Source: Solirubrobacter soli DSM 22325 (GTDB lineage: Bacteria > Actinomycetota > Thermoleophilia > Solirubrobacterales > Solirubrobacteraceae). Taken from it: 64,000 nucleotides of DNA. Positions 32,598 through 41,513 of this stretch are shown piece after piece. Position 1 is the first letter of the stretch, and each line of letters starts with the position of its first letter. The position numbers were made by a program, and so were the translations under genes. A model generated the notes under the pieces. The model saw only the letters and a program-made list of their open reading frames with translations. It was not told the origin of the DNA and made no database searches. The stretch covers positions 1-64,000 of the forward strand of contig NZ_AUIK01000033.1 in the NCBI RefSeq assembly GCF_000423665.1, given 5' to 3'.

Positions 32598-33232
32598 TCA
32601 AGGCCGTCATCTCAGATTTCGGCGGCGTCGTCACGCTGCCGCTGTTCGAGGGGTTCAAGCGCGCGCACGAGGAGCTCGGCGTGCCGATCGAGGCGCTCGG
32701 CGTGGCGATGAAGCTGACCGCCGCCCGCAACCCCGAGCCGCCGCTGTGGACGCTCGAGCGCGGCCAGATGACCGAAGCCGACTTCCTCGCCGGCCTCGAA
32801 GCCGCGCTCACCGAGGTGACCGGCACCGCCGTCACGCTGGACGGCTACGGCGCGCTGCTGATGGGCAAGCTCGAGCCCAACGAACCCCTTCTGGCTCGCT
32901 ATCGCGAGCTACGCGAAGCAGGCGTCCGGCTGGCGATCCTGACCAACAACGTCCGCGAGTGGCACGACATCTGGCGCACGGCGTTCGACATCGACGCGCT
33001 CTTCGAGCTCGTCGTGGACTCCGCCTTCGAGGGCACCCGTAAGCCCGAGCCGCGGATCTACGAGCTGACGCTGAGTCGCCTCGGCCTGGCCCCGCCGGAT
33101 TGCGTCTTCATCGACGACGTCGAGGTCAACGTGACGGCAGCGAACGAACTGGGTCTCCACGGCATCCACTTCCGCGACACCGACCAGGTGCTCGCCGAAC
33201 TCGACGCCGCGCTCGACGGTGCCGCGCCTTGA
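32594..33232 (+). CDS. HAD-superfamily hydrolase
   Basis: 212 residues from GTG 32594, which overlaps the previous stop (GTGA); the frame is open further upstream but only within that gene. Motif I is ISDFGGVVTLP, with the second Asp replaced by Gly, as in the epoxide-hydrolase N-domain subgroup. Motif II is AILTNN, motif III is the Lys in GTRKPEPRIYEL, and motif IV is CVFIDDVEVNV. Likely a small-molecule phosphatase; substrate unknown. Confidence 0.9.
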   Translation: MIKAVISDFGGVVTLPLFEGFKRAHEELGVPIEALGVAMKLTAARNPEPPLWTLERGQMTEADFLAGLEAALTEVTGTAVTLDGYGALLMGKLEPNEPLLARYRELREAGVRLAILTNNVREWHDIWRTAFDIDALFELVVDSAFEGTRKPEPRIYELTLSRLGLAPPDCVFIDDVEVNVTAANELGLHGIHFRDTDQVLAELDAALDGAAP

Positions 33233-33271
33233 GGTCGGATGATCGGGGTGGGGCGGAGGGGCTGCCCCGCC

Positions 33272-33727
33272 TTAATTTTCCGAGCCGAGGCGGTCCCAGA
33301 CGTAGAGCTCGAGGCACTCGGCCAGGAGCTCGGTCGCGCGCTCGCGCGACAGCCACGGCAGGACGCTCTCCAGCGCCTGCTCCTCGGCGACGCCCGCGTT
33401 GAACGCGTCCTCGCCGCGCAGGCCGGCGGCGATCTTCAGCGCCTCGCGCCGGTTCTCGCCGAGCGACTTGAACGCACCGACGAGGAAGTCCTTGTTGGCG
33501 AGCGGGGTGCCGACCTCCATCGAGGCATGCCACGCAGCGAGCATCGAGAGGTCGTGTTCGTCGAGGTCCGCCACCGCTTTGGCGTAATGGGACGCCAGCT
33601 CGGACTCCGGGATCTCGTCGACCCAGGCGCGCACGAGCTCGCCGAGCAACTGCCGGCGGGCCTCGCGGCCGACCGATTCCGCGATCACGCGGATGGCGTC
33701 CTGCGGCTCAATGAAGCACAGTGGCAT
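33272..33727 (-). CDS. Conserved hypothetical helical protein
   Basis: 151 residues from the ATG at 33727 (MPLCFIEPQDAIRVIAESVG). TACCGT (33743-33738) 10 nt upstream supports this start over a GTG at 33763. All-helical, acidic, no membrane segments; a motif-like DLDEHDLSMLAAWHASMEVG may bind a metal but is not one I know. Divergent from the second lipocalin-like gene, convergent with the HAD gene. Confidence 0.7.
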   Translation of the reverse strand: MPLCFIEPQDAIRVIAESVGREARRQLLGELVRAWVDEIPESELASHYAKAVADLDEHDLSMLAAWHASMEVGTPLANKDFLVGAFKSLGENRREALKIAAGLRGEDAFNAGVAEEQALESVLPWLSRERATELLAECLELYVWDRLGSEN

Positions 33728-33764
33728 GACGAAGCTCACGGTACGGGGTGCGTCGGACGGCACA

Positions 33765-34712
33765 ATGTCCTTGGTGGCCGGCCGCTACGAGTCCTGGTTT
33801 CTCAGCGCGCGCGACGTCGAGCCCGGGCGACCGCCCCGAGCGCTCTGGATTCGCCACACCACGCATCGCGCCGCGGGTGAGACGGCGTCATCGAGCGCTC
33901 TGTGGTGCACGGTCTTCGACCCTGGCGCGGGTGCTCCGTCGGCCGTCAAGCAGTCATCGCCGGGACCGCCGGACGGCGCGGATCCGAGCGGCTTCCGCGG
34001 CGAGGCCCGGGCGCGCGGCCGGATGGCGGAATGGAGCCTCGCCCTCTCGGGCGCGGGCGCCCCGCTGCGGCACCTGCGGCCCGGCGCCCTGTACCGGCTT
34101 CCGTTCCCCCGCACGAAGCTCGAAGCCCCCGTGCCGGACGGGATCGCGTCCGGGCGCCTCGTCTTCGACGGCGCCGAGCTCGACGTCGTCGGCTGGCGCG
34201 CGACCGTCGGCCACAACTGGGGCGCCGAGCACGCCGAGCGGTGGGTGTGGCTGCACGCCGCGGGCTTCGAGGACGAGCCGGATGCGTGGCTGGAGCTCGC
34301 GATCGCCCGCGTACGCGTCGGCGGCGCCCTCACGCCCTGGATCGCCAACGGCGCCGTCGCGTTCGCCGGCCGCCGCTTCCGGCTCGGCGGGCTCGGCCAC
34401 GTCTCCGGCGTGCGCGTGGTCGCCGGCCCCGGCCGCCTCGAGGCGATGGTCCCCGGCCAGCGCGTCACGATCCGCGTCGCCGTCCACGCCGACCTCGACC
34501 AGACCGTCGGCTTCAAGTACGCGGGCGTGACCGGCGACCCCGTGGGCGGCGAGCGCGAGGTCCTGCACGCCGGCCTCGCCGAGGTCCGCCTCGGCATCCG
34601 CCGCCCGAGCCGCAGCTCCGCCGAGCTGTTCACCAAGTGCGGCGGCGCCTACGAGCTCGGCGGCCGCGAGTTCACCCACGGCGTCCCCCTCCAGCCCTAC
34701 CCCGACCCCTGA
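33765..34712 (+). CDS. CrtC/AttH-like lipocalin-fold protein B
   Basis: 315 residues from the ATG at 33765 (MSLVAGRYESWFLSARDVEP); in-frame ATGs at 33693 and 33726 would overlap the divergent gene. The central motif WRATVGHNWGAEHAERWVWLH is the family's WGxxH-type core, and ALWIRHTTHR near the start also fits. The 3' half is beta-rich. It shares fold features with the protein at 31.8 kb but is clearly diverged. Stop TGA lies two bases before a dispersed palindrome. Confidence 0.72.
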   Translation: MSLVAGRYESWFLSARDVEPGRPPRALWIRHTTHRAAGETASSSALWCTVFDPGAGAPSAVKQSSPGPPDGADPSGFRGEARARGRMAEWSLALSGAGAPLRHLRPGALYRLPFPRTKLEAPVPDGIASGRLVFDGAELDVVGWRATVGHNWGAEHAERWVWLHAAGFEDEPDAWLELAIARVRVGGALTPWIANGAVAFAGRRFRLGGLGHVSGVRVVAGPGRLEAMVPGQRVTIRVAVHADLDQTVGFKYAGVTGDPVGGEREVLHAGLAEVRLGIRRPSRSSAELFTKCGGAYELGGREFTHGVPLQPYPDP

Positions 34713-34740
34713 ACCTAAAGGGGCCTGACCCCTTTACCTT
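34711..34740. repeat. Dispersed palindromic element between convergent genes
   Basis: TAAAGGGG (34716-34723), loop CCTGA, CCCCTTTA (34729-34736) is an 8-bp perfect stem; flanking AACC is partly symmetric. It contains the TAA stop of the minus-strand M36 gene and follows the plus-strand stop by three bases. Same family as at 17.2 and 48.7 kb; the loop is in the opposite sense. Confidence 0.8.
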
Positions 34741-37595
34741 TTCAGCGTGACCTGGGCGGAGCGGGAGACCGGGGCGGTGCCCGCGTAGTTCGCGGTGGCC
34801 TTGATGCGGGCGCGGTAGGTGCGGGACTTCGGGCCCTTCTGGAGCGCCTTCTTGGCCTTCTTGTTCAGGCGCAGCGTGAGCTCGGTGCGGCCCGCCTTGA
34901 CGCCCTTCTGGGTCAGCGTGCCCGCGACGAGCTTCTTGCCCAGCCCGAGCTTCTTCGCCGTCGGCCGGTCGACGGTCAGCTGCGCGTTGACGTCGCACAC
35001 CTGCGCGCACACGACCTTGAACTTGACGGTCGTCTTGCCGCGCTGGGGGAAGATGAAGCCGGGCGGCTCAGGCCCGGTCGGCGTCGGCGTCGGGACGGGG
35101 GTCGGGACCGGCGTCTGGACCGCCTGGACCGCGGCCGCCGGGGCGCCGTGCACGCCGAACTCGGTCATGTCGAAGAAGCCGCCGCCGCCCTGCGCGCTGA
35201 GCAGCGTCAGCCGCACGTGCCGCACGCCCGCCGCCGAGGCTGGGATCTGGTTGAGCCGGTGGCGGTCGGAGAAGCCGAACGTGCCCGCCGCGGCGATCGC
35301 CCACGGGCCGGCCGGCGACGACTGCGACGTCTCGATCGTGAAGGCCCCGGTCGCCGAGGACGCGTCGTCGCCGCACGCCTCCGCCGGATCGGCCTCGAAG
35401 CCGCTGACGTCGACGGGGCCCGGCAACGTGACCACGATCGACTTGCCGAGGCCCGAGGCGTCGGTGGACCAGCCGCTGCCCTGGGACTGGTCGAGCGCCG
35501 CGTCGGGACCGCAGCCCTGGTCGGCGTAGTCGGCGCTGCCGGCGCCGGGGGTGACGATGGCGCCGCCGGGGAGCGCGGCCCAGTTGCGGGTGAGCGGCCG
35601 GTTCACGATGGCCGCCGCGCTCGCGGGCACGGTGACCGGCACGGAGACGGGGTCATAGCCGGGAGCACTGATCACGAGGCTCGGGAATATACGTGCGGGG
35701 ACGCCGGTGATGGCGTAGTTGCCGGAGCCGTCGGTCGTCGTCGCCAGCCTGTCCGGACCGGCTGCGAGCCCGTTGATCGCGACCTTCGCGCCACCGATGC
35801 GCGCGCCGGTCACGGCATCGGTGATCGAGCCGGTGATCGTCCCGCGCGGGTCGCCGGCGGCCGGCGGCGCCGAGAAGTCCTGCGCCGGCGCGCCCGTGGC
35901 CGGGTCGGCGGTCGCGTAGTAGCCCATCCCGCGGGTGCGGAAGACGCCCCAGATGGTGGCGCGCTGGGTGCCGCCGGCGGCCTGGTCGGCGAGCAGGATC
36001 CCGTTGCGCGCGTCCAGGAACGACGGCTCGGGCGGGGTCAGCCGCATGCCGTCCGTGATCAGCCGCCGCGCCGCGACCGCCCCGACCGCGTCGCGCAGAT
36101 CCCACAGCGTCTCCGCCCAGATCTCGCCGTCGGCGTGGACCTCGGGCCCGCTGTCGATGCGCCCGAAGTCGCCGTACGTGTAGCCACCCGCTCCGGCGCT
36201 CCCCGCCCCCGGGCATGCGATCGTCGCCGCCACCGGGCAGTCGAGCCCTTGCGTGCGCAGCGTGTGCGGCGTCGCGTCGGTGTAGCTGCCCATGTCGACC
36301 TCGTTCTGGGCCGCGGTGTTCAGGGCGGGGAACTGGGAGACGAGGAAGTCCTTGGCGTACCAGTCGCTCCAGCCCTCACCCATCGCGCCCGCCTGCGGCG
36401 AGTTCAGCGCGCCGCGCCCGGCCGCGTCGGTGATGAGCCGGTTCGAGAGGCCGTGCGTGTACTCGTGGTAGAGCACCGACCCGTCGTCGCCGCCGTTCAT
36501 CGCCCGGAAGCCCGACCCGGCGAACAGGTACATCTGCATCGTCGGCGAGCGCCCGTCGGGCAGCGTCAGCATGTTGGCGTTGTTGATGTGGCCGGCGTTG
36601 GGCAGGGTCGCCGCGCCGTCGTCGGTCTGCACGATCACCGGGTCGACGCCCTTGAAGCCGTCGAACCCGATCCCCCCGCCCGCGAGCCAGTCGTGGAAGC
36701 GGTTGGCGAAGTAGAAGGCCTGCACCGCGTTCTGCTCGCGGTTGTCGGTCCAGTTCGTCCCGGCCCCGCTCCACGAGCACGGGTTGGCGGCCGTGCAGCT
36801 CGCGCCGCCCTTGGTCTGGAGCGTGTACTGCCCCGGGATGACCTCCTCGCCGGGACCCACGGTGTCGCTGTCGTCGAGGTCCGAGAACGTGCGGGCGAAC
36901 TGCCCGGAGAGCCGCGTCGAGCCCGGCGTCAGCCAGCCGTTGGTCTCGAGGTCGACGGTGTTCGCCGTGCCGCCGATCCCGTTGCCCGGATGGTTCTCCC
37001 AGACCTTGGCGTTGGTGGCGGACTTGACCATGTTCACCCGCCGGCGGACGTTGCCGGTGCGGGCGTCCACGAACGCGTCCCAGACCGCGGTCGAGGACTC
37101 GCGGTAGGTCACCCTCCAGACAAGGCGGCGGTCGTCGAGCGCGAGCTCGGCCTCAGAGCCGTCGCCGTAGGTCGTCGCGCGCGTCGCGCCCTTGGCGACC
37201 TTGTCGATCGGCGTGGCGTGGAAGCTGCCGGTGGCGGCCTGGACCGCGCGCACGGCCTCGCCCGCGGTGACCAGTGGGGTCGTGTTCGCGGCGAGGTCGG
37301 GCACCGGGTCGCCGCCGACGTCGAGGACGCTTCCGTCGGGCGCGAGGTCGACCCGGACCTCGCTGTCGGCCGTCGGGATCCCGTCGACGGCCTGCCGGTA
37401 GCGGACCGAGGTGACGTTGCCACCGGTCGTGACGGTGGGGGGCTCGAGCGCGGCGATGTCGCCGAGGTCGAGCCCGAGGTCCGCCCGGTGCTCGCGCACG
37501 TAGCGCATGGCGACGTCGTCCGGGGCCGCGAGAGCGGCGGCCGGGAAGGCGAGGGTCGCGAGCGCGACGGCGGCGAAGGCGTGGCGGGAGGTCAA
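34734..37595 (-). CDS. Secreted M36 (fungalysin-like) metallopeptidase, copy 1
   Basis: 953 residues. TTG start at 37595 overlapping the stop of copy 2 (TTGA). Signal peptide MTSRHAFAAVALATLAFPAA, then an FTP/PepSY-like propeptide region. Catalytic HEYTH is in SVLYHEYTHGLSNRLI, with the third zinc ligand in GAMGEGWSDWYAKDF. After the protease come a carboxypeptidase regulatory-like beta-sandwich (TGSITDAVTGARIGGAKVAI), a discoidin-like region, a TPVPTP linker and a C-terminal basic beta domain. The last codon and stop lie at the palindromic repeat. Likely digests extracellular protein. Confidence 0.93.
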   Translation of the reverse strand: MTSRHAFAAVALATLAFPAAALAAPDDVAMRYVREHRADLGLDLGDIAALEPPTVTTGGNVTSVRYRQAVDGIPTADSEVRVDLAPDGSVLDVGGDPVPDLAANTTPLVTAGEAVRAVQAATGSFHATPIDKVAKGATRATTYGDGSEAELALDDRRLVWRVTYRESSTAVWDAFVDARTGNVRRRVNMVKSATNAKVWENHPGNGIGGTANTVDLETNGWLTPGSTRLSGQFARTFSDLDDSDTVGPGEEVIPGQYTLQTKGGASCTAANPCSWSGAGTNWTDNREQNAVQAFYFANRFHDWLAGGGIGFDGFKGVDPVIVQTDDGAATLPNAGHINNANMLTLPDGRSPTMQMYLFAGSGFRAMNGGDDGSVLYHEYTHGLSNRLITDAAGRGALNSPQAGAMGEGWSDWYAKDFLVSQFPALNTAAQNEVDMGSYTDATPHTLRTQGLDCPVAATIACPGAGSAGAGGYTYGDFGRIDSGPEVHADGEIWAETLWDLRDAVGAVAARRLITDGMRLTPPEPSFLDARNGILLADQAAGGTQRATIWGVFRTRGMGYYATADPATGAPAQDFSAPPAAGDPRGTITGSITDAVTGARIGGAKVAINGLAAGPDRLATTTDGSGNYAITGVPARIFPSLVISAPGYDPVSVPVTVPASAAAIVNRPLTRNWAALPGGAIVTPGAGSADYADQGCGPDAALDQSQGSGWSTDASGLGKSIVVTLPGPVDVSGFEADPAEACGDDASSATGAFTIETSQSSPAGPWAIAAAGTFGFSDRHRLNQIPASAAGVRHVRLTLLSAQGGGGFFDMTEFGVHGAPAAAVQAVQTPVPTPVPTPTPTGPEPPGFIFPQRGKTTVKFKVVCAQVCDVNAQLTVDRPTAKKLGLGKKLVAGTLTQKGVKAGRTELTLRLNKKAKKALQKGPKSRTYRARIKATANYAGTAPVSRSAQVTLKR

Positions 37596-40408
37596 CGTCT
37601 GATGGTCACGCGGCGGCGTTCGACGACGCTACCGGAACGGACCGTCAACGTGGCGACGATTCTCGTGACCTTCGACCAGCGAGCCTTCGACGGGACCTTC
37701 ACCGTGAAGACCCGGTTGCCCTTGAGCGTCCCCTTGAACGTCGCGATCGTCTTCTTCGTGCGCAGTTTCCGCGCGGTCGCGGCGTCGACGGTCAGCGTGG
37801 CGGTGACGGGACACGCGACCGGGCAGCGGGCGATCACGCGGATGGACCGCTTCCCGGACGCCTCGGCCTTGAAGGAGGGCTTGGCCACGGGCGTCGGCGC
37901 CGGCGTCACCACCGGGGTCGCGACGGGCGTGGCGGTGGGGGTGGCGGTGACGATGGGTGTGGCCGTCGGGGTGGCGGTCTCCGTCGCGGTGGGCGTGGGG
38001 GTCGGCGTGGGCGTCGGCGTCACGACCGCCCCGTCGGCGTAGACCGAGAACGCGGTCATGTCCATGTAGTCCCAGCCCGCCGTCAGCGTGCTGTTGATCG
38101 TGACCCGCACGTAGCGGACGCCGCTCTTGCCCGCGGTCGGCGTGACCACGTTCATCCGGTGCCGGTCGCCGAAGACGAACGACGGCGTCGCCGCGGTCGT
38201 CCACGTCGCGTTGTTCGGCGAGGTCTCGATCGTCACGCCGCGAGCCGACGCGTCCTCGGAGTCGAAGCATCCCTCGGCCGGGTCGACCTCGAAGTGGTCG
38301 ACGTCGATCGCCGCCGGCAGCGTGATCGTCATCGTCCGCGATCCGGTCCTCGGCGCCGACCAGGCCGTCCCGGCGTTCTGGTCGAGCGTCGCCAGCGCCC
38401 CGCAGCCCTGCGGCGCGAGGTCGTCGCCGCCGCTCACCGTCGCACCGCCCGTCTGCGCGGCCCAGTCGCGGCGCAGCGCCTTGTCGATCGTCGTCGTCTG
38501 CCCGCCGGTGACCGTCGCCGGCGTCAGCACGCGGTCGTACCCCGGAGCGGTGACGATCAGGTTCGCGTACGTCCGCGGCGGGACGTCGAAGGAGTACCGG
38601 CCATCGCCGTCCGCGTCCGCCACGACCGGGCCGAGCTTGACCTCGGCGTCCGCCAGCGGCGCGCCCGCGAGGTTCGTGATCCGGCCCGCGATCGTGCCGG
38701 TCGGGCCGCCTGCCGGCGGCGGCGAGAAGTCCTCGACCGGCTCGACGTCGTCGGACCCTGTGGTGGAGGCGTAGTAGCCCATCCCGCGCGCGGCGAAGAC
38801 GGTCCAGATCGTGCCGCGCTCCGTGTCGTCGGAGGCCGCGGCGAGGATCGCGTCGCGCTCGTCGAGGAACGTCGGCTCCGGCGGCGAGAGCCGCATCCCC
38901 TGCGTGATCACCCGCTCCGCCTCGGTGGTGCCGAGCGCCGTGCGCAGGTCCCACAGCGTCTCGGCCCAGATCTCGCCGTCGTAGTGGACCTCCGGCCCGC
39001 CGATGATCTTCCCGAAGTCGCCGTAGGTGTAGCCGCCGGCGCCCGCCGTGCCCTTGCCCGGGCAAGCGGGTGCGGTCGCGCCCACCGGGCAGTCGAGGCC
39101 CTGGCTGCGGATCGAGTTCGCGGTCGCGTCGGTGTAGGCGCCCATGTGGACGTCGCCGTTGACGGCGGTGTTGTCCAGCGTCGGGAACTGGTCGACGAGG
39201 AAGTCCTTCGCGTACCAGTCGCTCCAGCCCTCGCCCATCGCGCCCGCCTGGGCGGTGTTGAGCGCGCCCGCGCCGCCCGCGTCGCGGATCAGCCGGTTCG
39301 AGAGCCCGTGGGTGTACTCGTGGTAGAGGATCGACGCGTCATCGCCGCCGTTGACCGCGCGGTAGCTGCTCGACACGCCCCACAGGTACATCTGCATGAT
39401 CGGCGACGTCCCGTCCGGCGGCGTGTACATGTTCGCGTTGTTGCGGTGATTGAAGTCCGGTCCTGTGGCCGCGCCGTCGAACGTCTCCAGCCGCAGCCGG
39501 TCACCGTTCTCGAACGGCCGGTCGGTGAAGTTGATCGGCGGGGCCGCCAGGTGGTCGTGGAAGCGGTTGGCGAAGTAGAACGCCTGGACCGAGCTCTGAT
39601 TGACGTTGGTCGTGTAGTTGCCGGGTGGCGTCCACGAGCAGGGCGTCGCCGCGCCGCAACTGCCCGCGGGGACGAAGTCGTAGTCGCCCGGCACGACCTC
39701 CGTGCCGCTGCCGACGTCGTTGAGGTCCGCGTAGGCGTGCACGTTGGGCCCGAACAGCTGGTCGTTGCGGCTCAGCCACGGCGAGAGGTCGACGGTGTTC
39801 GCCGTACCGCCGGGGACAGCGCCCGGGTGGTTCTCCCACACCTTCGCCGACTTGACCATGTTCACGCGGTGGAGCACGTCGCCGGTGTCGGCGTCGACGA
39901 CCACGTCCCAGACGGCGTCCGAGGCCGCGCGGTACGTCACCCGCCACGCGAGCCGCTCGCCCCACAGCGTGAGCGCCGACTGCGCGTCGTCGCCATACGC
40001 CGTCGCGCGCGTCGCCCCCGCCGGGCCCTTGGTGCGCGGCAGCGAGCGATAGACGCCGACGGCGTCCTGCGCCGCGCGCACGGCCTCGCCCGAGGTCAGC
40101 GCCGGCGTCGTGTCCACGGCCGAGACGTCCTGCGGCTCGTCGGCGACGTTGAGCACCTTCTCGCCCGACACGTTGACCCGCAGCTCGTGATCGCCGGCCG
40201 GGATGCCGTCGACCTCCGGGCGCCACGTCACGGTGGTCACGCCGCCGGACGTCGTCGTCTCCGGCGGGGCGAGCGTGTCGAAATCCACGTGCGGCAGCTC
40301 CGCGCGCACGTAGTCGAGCGCGACGGCGTGCGCGTCCGCGCGCGCCGAGGCGGGCAGCGCGAGCGCTGCGGCGGCGACCACCGCCAGGATGACCCGGGTC
40401 CTTGCGAT
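37592..40408 (-). CDS. Secreted M36 (fungalysin-like) metallopeptidase, copy 2
   Basis: 938 residues if it starts at ATC 40408, 929 from the GTG at 40381. With ATC the N-terminus is MARTRVILAVVAAAALALP...ARA, a complete signal peptide; with GTG it has no positive charges. The ATC is six nt after TAGATT. Protease core: ILYHEYTHGLSNRLIRDAGG and GAMGEGWSDWYAKDF. C-terminal region: a regulatory-like beta domain, a discoidin-like domain, a long TPTPTPTAT linker (37885-38025) and a basic end (VVERRRVTIRR). It is upstream of, and coupled to, copy 1; the domain order is identical, so a tandem duplication is likely. Confidence 0.92.
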   Translation of the reverse strand: MARTRVILAVVAAAALALPASARADAHAVALDYVRAELPHVDFDTLAPPETTTSGGVTTVTWRPEVDGIPAGDHELRVNVSGEKVLNVADEPQDVSAVDTTPALTSGEAVRAAQDAVGVYRSLPRTKGPAGATRATAYGDDAQSALTLWGERLAWRVTYRAASDAVWDVVVDADTGDVLHRVNMVKSAKVWENHPGAVPGGTANTVDLSPWLSRNDQLFGPNVHAYADLNDVGSGTEVVPGDYDFVPAGSCGAATPCSWTPPGNYTTNVNQSSVQAFYFANRFHDHLAAPPINFTDRPFENGDRLRLETFDGAATGPDFNHRNNANMYTPPDGTSPIMQMYLWGVSSSYRAVNGGDDASILYHEYTHGLSNRLIRDAGGAGALNTAQAGAMGEGWSDWYAKDFLVDQFPTLDNTAVNGDVHMGAYTDATANSIRSQGLDCPVGATAPACPGKGTAGAGGYTYGDFGKIIGGPEVHYDGEIWAETLWDLRTALGTTEAERVITQGMRLSPPEPTFLDERDAILAAASDDTERGTIWTVFAARGMGYYASTTGSDDVEPVEDFSPPPAGGPTGTIAGRITNLAGAPLADAEVKLGPVVADADGDGRYSFDVPPRTYANLIVTAPGYDRVLTPATVTGGQTTTIDKALRRDWAAQTGGATVSGGDDLAPQGCGALATLDQNAGTAWSAPRTGSRTMTITLPAAIDVDHFEVDPAEGCFDSEDASARGVTIETSPNNATWTTAATPSFVFGDRHRMNVVTPTAGKSGVRYVRVTINSTLTAGWDYMDMTAFSVYADGAVVTPTPTPTPTPTATETATPTATPIVTATPTATPVATPVVTPAPTPVAKPSFKAEASGKRSIRVIARCPVACPVTATLTVDAATARKLRTKKTIATFKGTLKGNRVFTVKVPSKARWSKVTRIVATLTVRSGSVVERRRVTIRR
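37885..38025. repeat. Degenerate six-base repeats encoding a Thr-Pro linker
   Basis: GGCGTN/GGGGTN hexamers run across this stretch. On the minus strand they encode alternating Thr-Pro/Ala-Thr residues that join the discoidin-like and terminal domains of the M36 peptidase. Probably length-variable between strains. Confidence 0.75.
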
Positions 40409-40414
40409 CCGCCG

Positions 40415-40420
40415 AATCTA
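40415..40420 (-). promoter_or_regulatory. TAGATT -10-like hexamer sharing the TetR stop
   Basis: The TetR stop TAG (40420-40418) followed by ATT gives TAGATT. Six nt later is an ATC in the M36 frame (40408), the same spacing as in the STAS gene. Confidence 0.45.
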
Positions 40421-41005
40421 GTCGGGATTCGTAAGAACCGACCCCATCTTTCGTTCCATGAGGTCGATGTAGGCCTCCATCGCGGCGTCGACCGCCTCGC
40501 GGTTGGAGGTGGCGAGGAGGTCGAGCAGCAGCCCGCGCGTGACGGCGACGCCGAGCCGGGCATGGGCCAGCGCTTCCTCGTGCGCCATCCCGAGCGCCTC
40601 CAGGGCGACCGTCGCGAACGGCAGCCACGCGTCGACGATCCCGTCCAGCAGCTCCTCGGTGCCCGGGCGCCCCTGCAGCGCCTGGCCGTAGAGCTCGAAG
40701 AACAGCCGCTCGTTGGGCCACAGGGACGGGTCGGAGATGTGGCGCCACCACAGGCGCTGCACGTCGGCCGCGGTCGCGTCCGGGTCGGGCACGACCGCGG
40801 CGAACGCGGCCCGCTGGCGCTCCTCGACCGTGCGGATGACCTCGACCCACAGTCCTTCGCGGCCGCCGAAGTGGTGGATCAGCATCCGGTGGCTGGTGCC
40901 GATCGCCGCCGCGAGCTCACGCAGGCTGAGGTCGCTGACGCCGCGCGACGCGATGTGCGCGATCGCGGCGTCGAGGAGGCGCCCCCTGGGGTCCTTGCCA
41001 GCCAT
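40418..41005 (-). CDS. TetR-family regulator
   Basis: 195 residues. N-terminal HTH: GRLLDAAIAHIASRGVSDLS then LAAAIGTSHRMLIHHFGGRE. Ligand domain is helical (WLPFATVALEALGMAHEEAL). Divergent from an SRPBCC gene across 28 bp that hold a perfect 16-bp operator-like palindrome and both -10-like boxes, so it probably represses itself and that gene. It is also in the same orientation and reading frame as the M36 gene after its stop. Confidence 0.92.
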   Translation of the reverse strand: MAGKDPRGRLLDAAIAHIASRGVSDLSLRELAAAIGTSHRMLIHHFGGREGLWVEVIRTVEERQRAAFAAVVPDPDATAADVQRLWWRHISDPSLWPNERLFFELYGQALQGRPGTEELLDGIVDAWLPFATVALEALGMAHEEALAHARLGVAVTRGLLLDLLATSNREAVDAAMEAYIDLMERKMGSVLTNPD

Positions 41006-41013
41006 CGATCAAA

Positions 41014-41031
41014 AGTGTACCGTGTGGTACA
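41014..41031. promoter_or_regulatory. TetR operator covering two divergent -10-like elements
   Basis: TGTACC-GTGT-GGTACA (41016-41031) is perfectly symmetric. Leftward TACACT (41019-41014) lies 8 nt before the TetR ATG; rightward TACCGT (41018-41023) lies 10 nt before the SRPBCC ATG. A single bound repressor would block both. Confidence 0.7.
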
Positions 41032-41033
41032 TC

Positions 41034-41513
41034 ATGACTCCTCCCCAGCCAGTCACCGTCTCCATCGACGTCCCGCAGCCGCGCAGCGCCGTGTACGACC
41101 ACCTCGACGTGATGGCCAACCACGAGGCCTTCACCGATCACATGCTCACCAACTGGCGCGTGTCCGGGCCGGCCACGGGCATCGGCTCCAAGGCCAACGT
41201 GACCACCAAGATGGGCGCGATCTCGGACGAAGCGGAGATCGAGGTCTTCGAGATCGACCCCGGGCGGATGATCCGGGAGCGCTCGGTCGGCGCCAAGGGC
41301 AAGCGGATCGCCCACGGCACCTACACGCTGTCAGATCTCCCGAACGGCGGCACCCACATCGAGTTCGAGTTCGCGCTGCAGAAGGTGCCCGCGATGGAGC
41401 GGCCGCTCGTCCCCCTCATGCGCAAGATGGTGCGCAAGGGCAACGAGCGTGCGCTGGAGCGCCTGGCCGCCGTGCTCGCGGACGGCCAGACGCAGCAGTC
41501 GAAAGCTGCTTAG
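41034..41513 (+). CDS. SRPBCC-superfamily (START/Bet v1-like) protein
   Basis: 159 residues from ATG 41034. The polyketide-cyclase/CoxG-like pattern: VTVSIDVPQPRSAVYDHLDV at the start, IEVFEIDPGRMIRERSV, a GTYTLSDLPNGGTHIEFEF strand pair, and a long C-terminal helix. Binds a hydrophobic ligand in related proteins. Controlled, it seems, by the divergent TetR through the palindrome between them. Its stop overlaps the GH-like gene by four bases, convergent. Confidence 0.88.
   Translation: MTPPQPVTVSIDVPQPRSAVYDHLDVMANHEAFTDHMLTNWRVSGPATGIGSKANVTTKMGAISDEAEIEVFEIDPGRMIRERSVGAKGKRIAHGTYTLSDLPNGGTHIEFEFALQKVPAMERPLVPLMRKMVRKGNERALERLAAVLADGQTQQSKAA

Noticed and set aside
40381..41005. Translational read-through fusing TetR with the M36 peptidase
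   Set aside because: They share a frame separated by one TAG, but a signal peptide after a DNA-binding protein would not work; a fresh start fits better.
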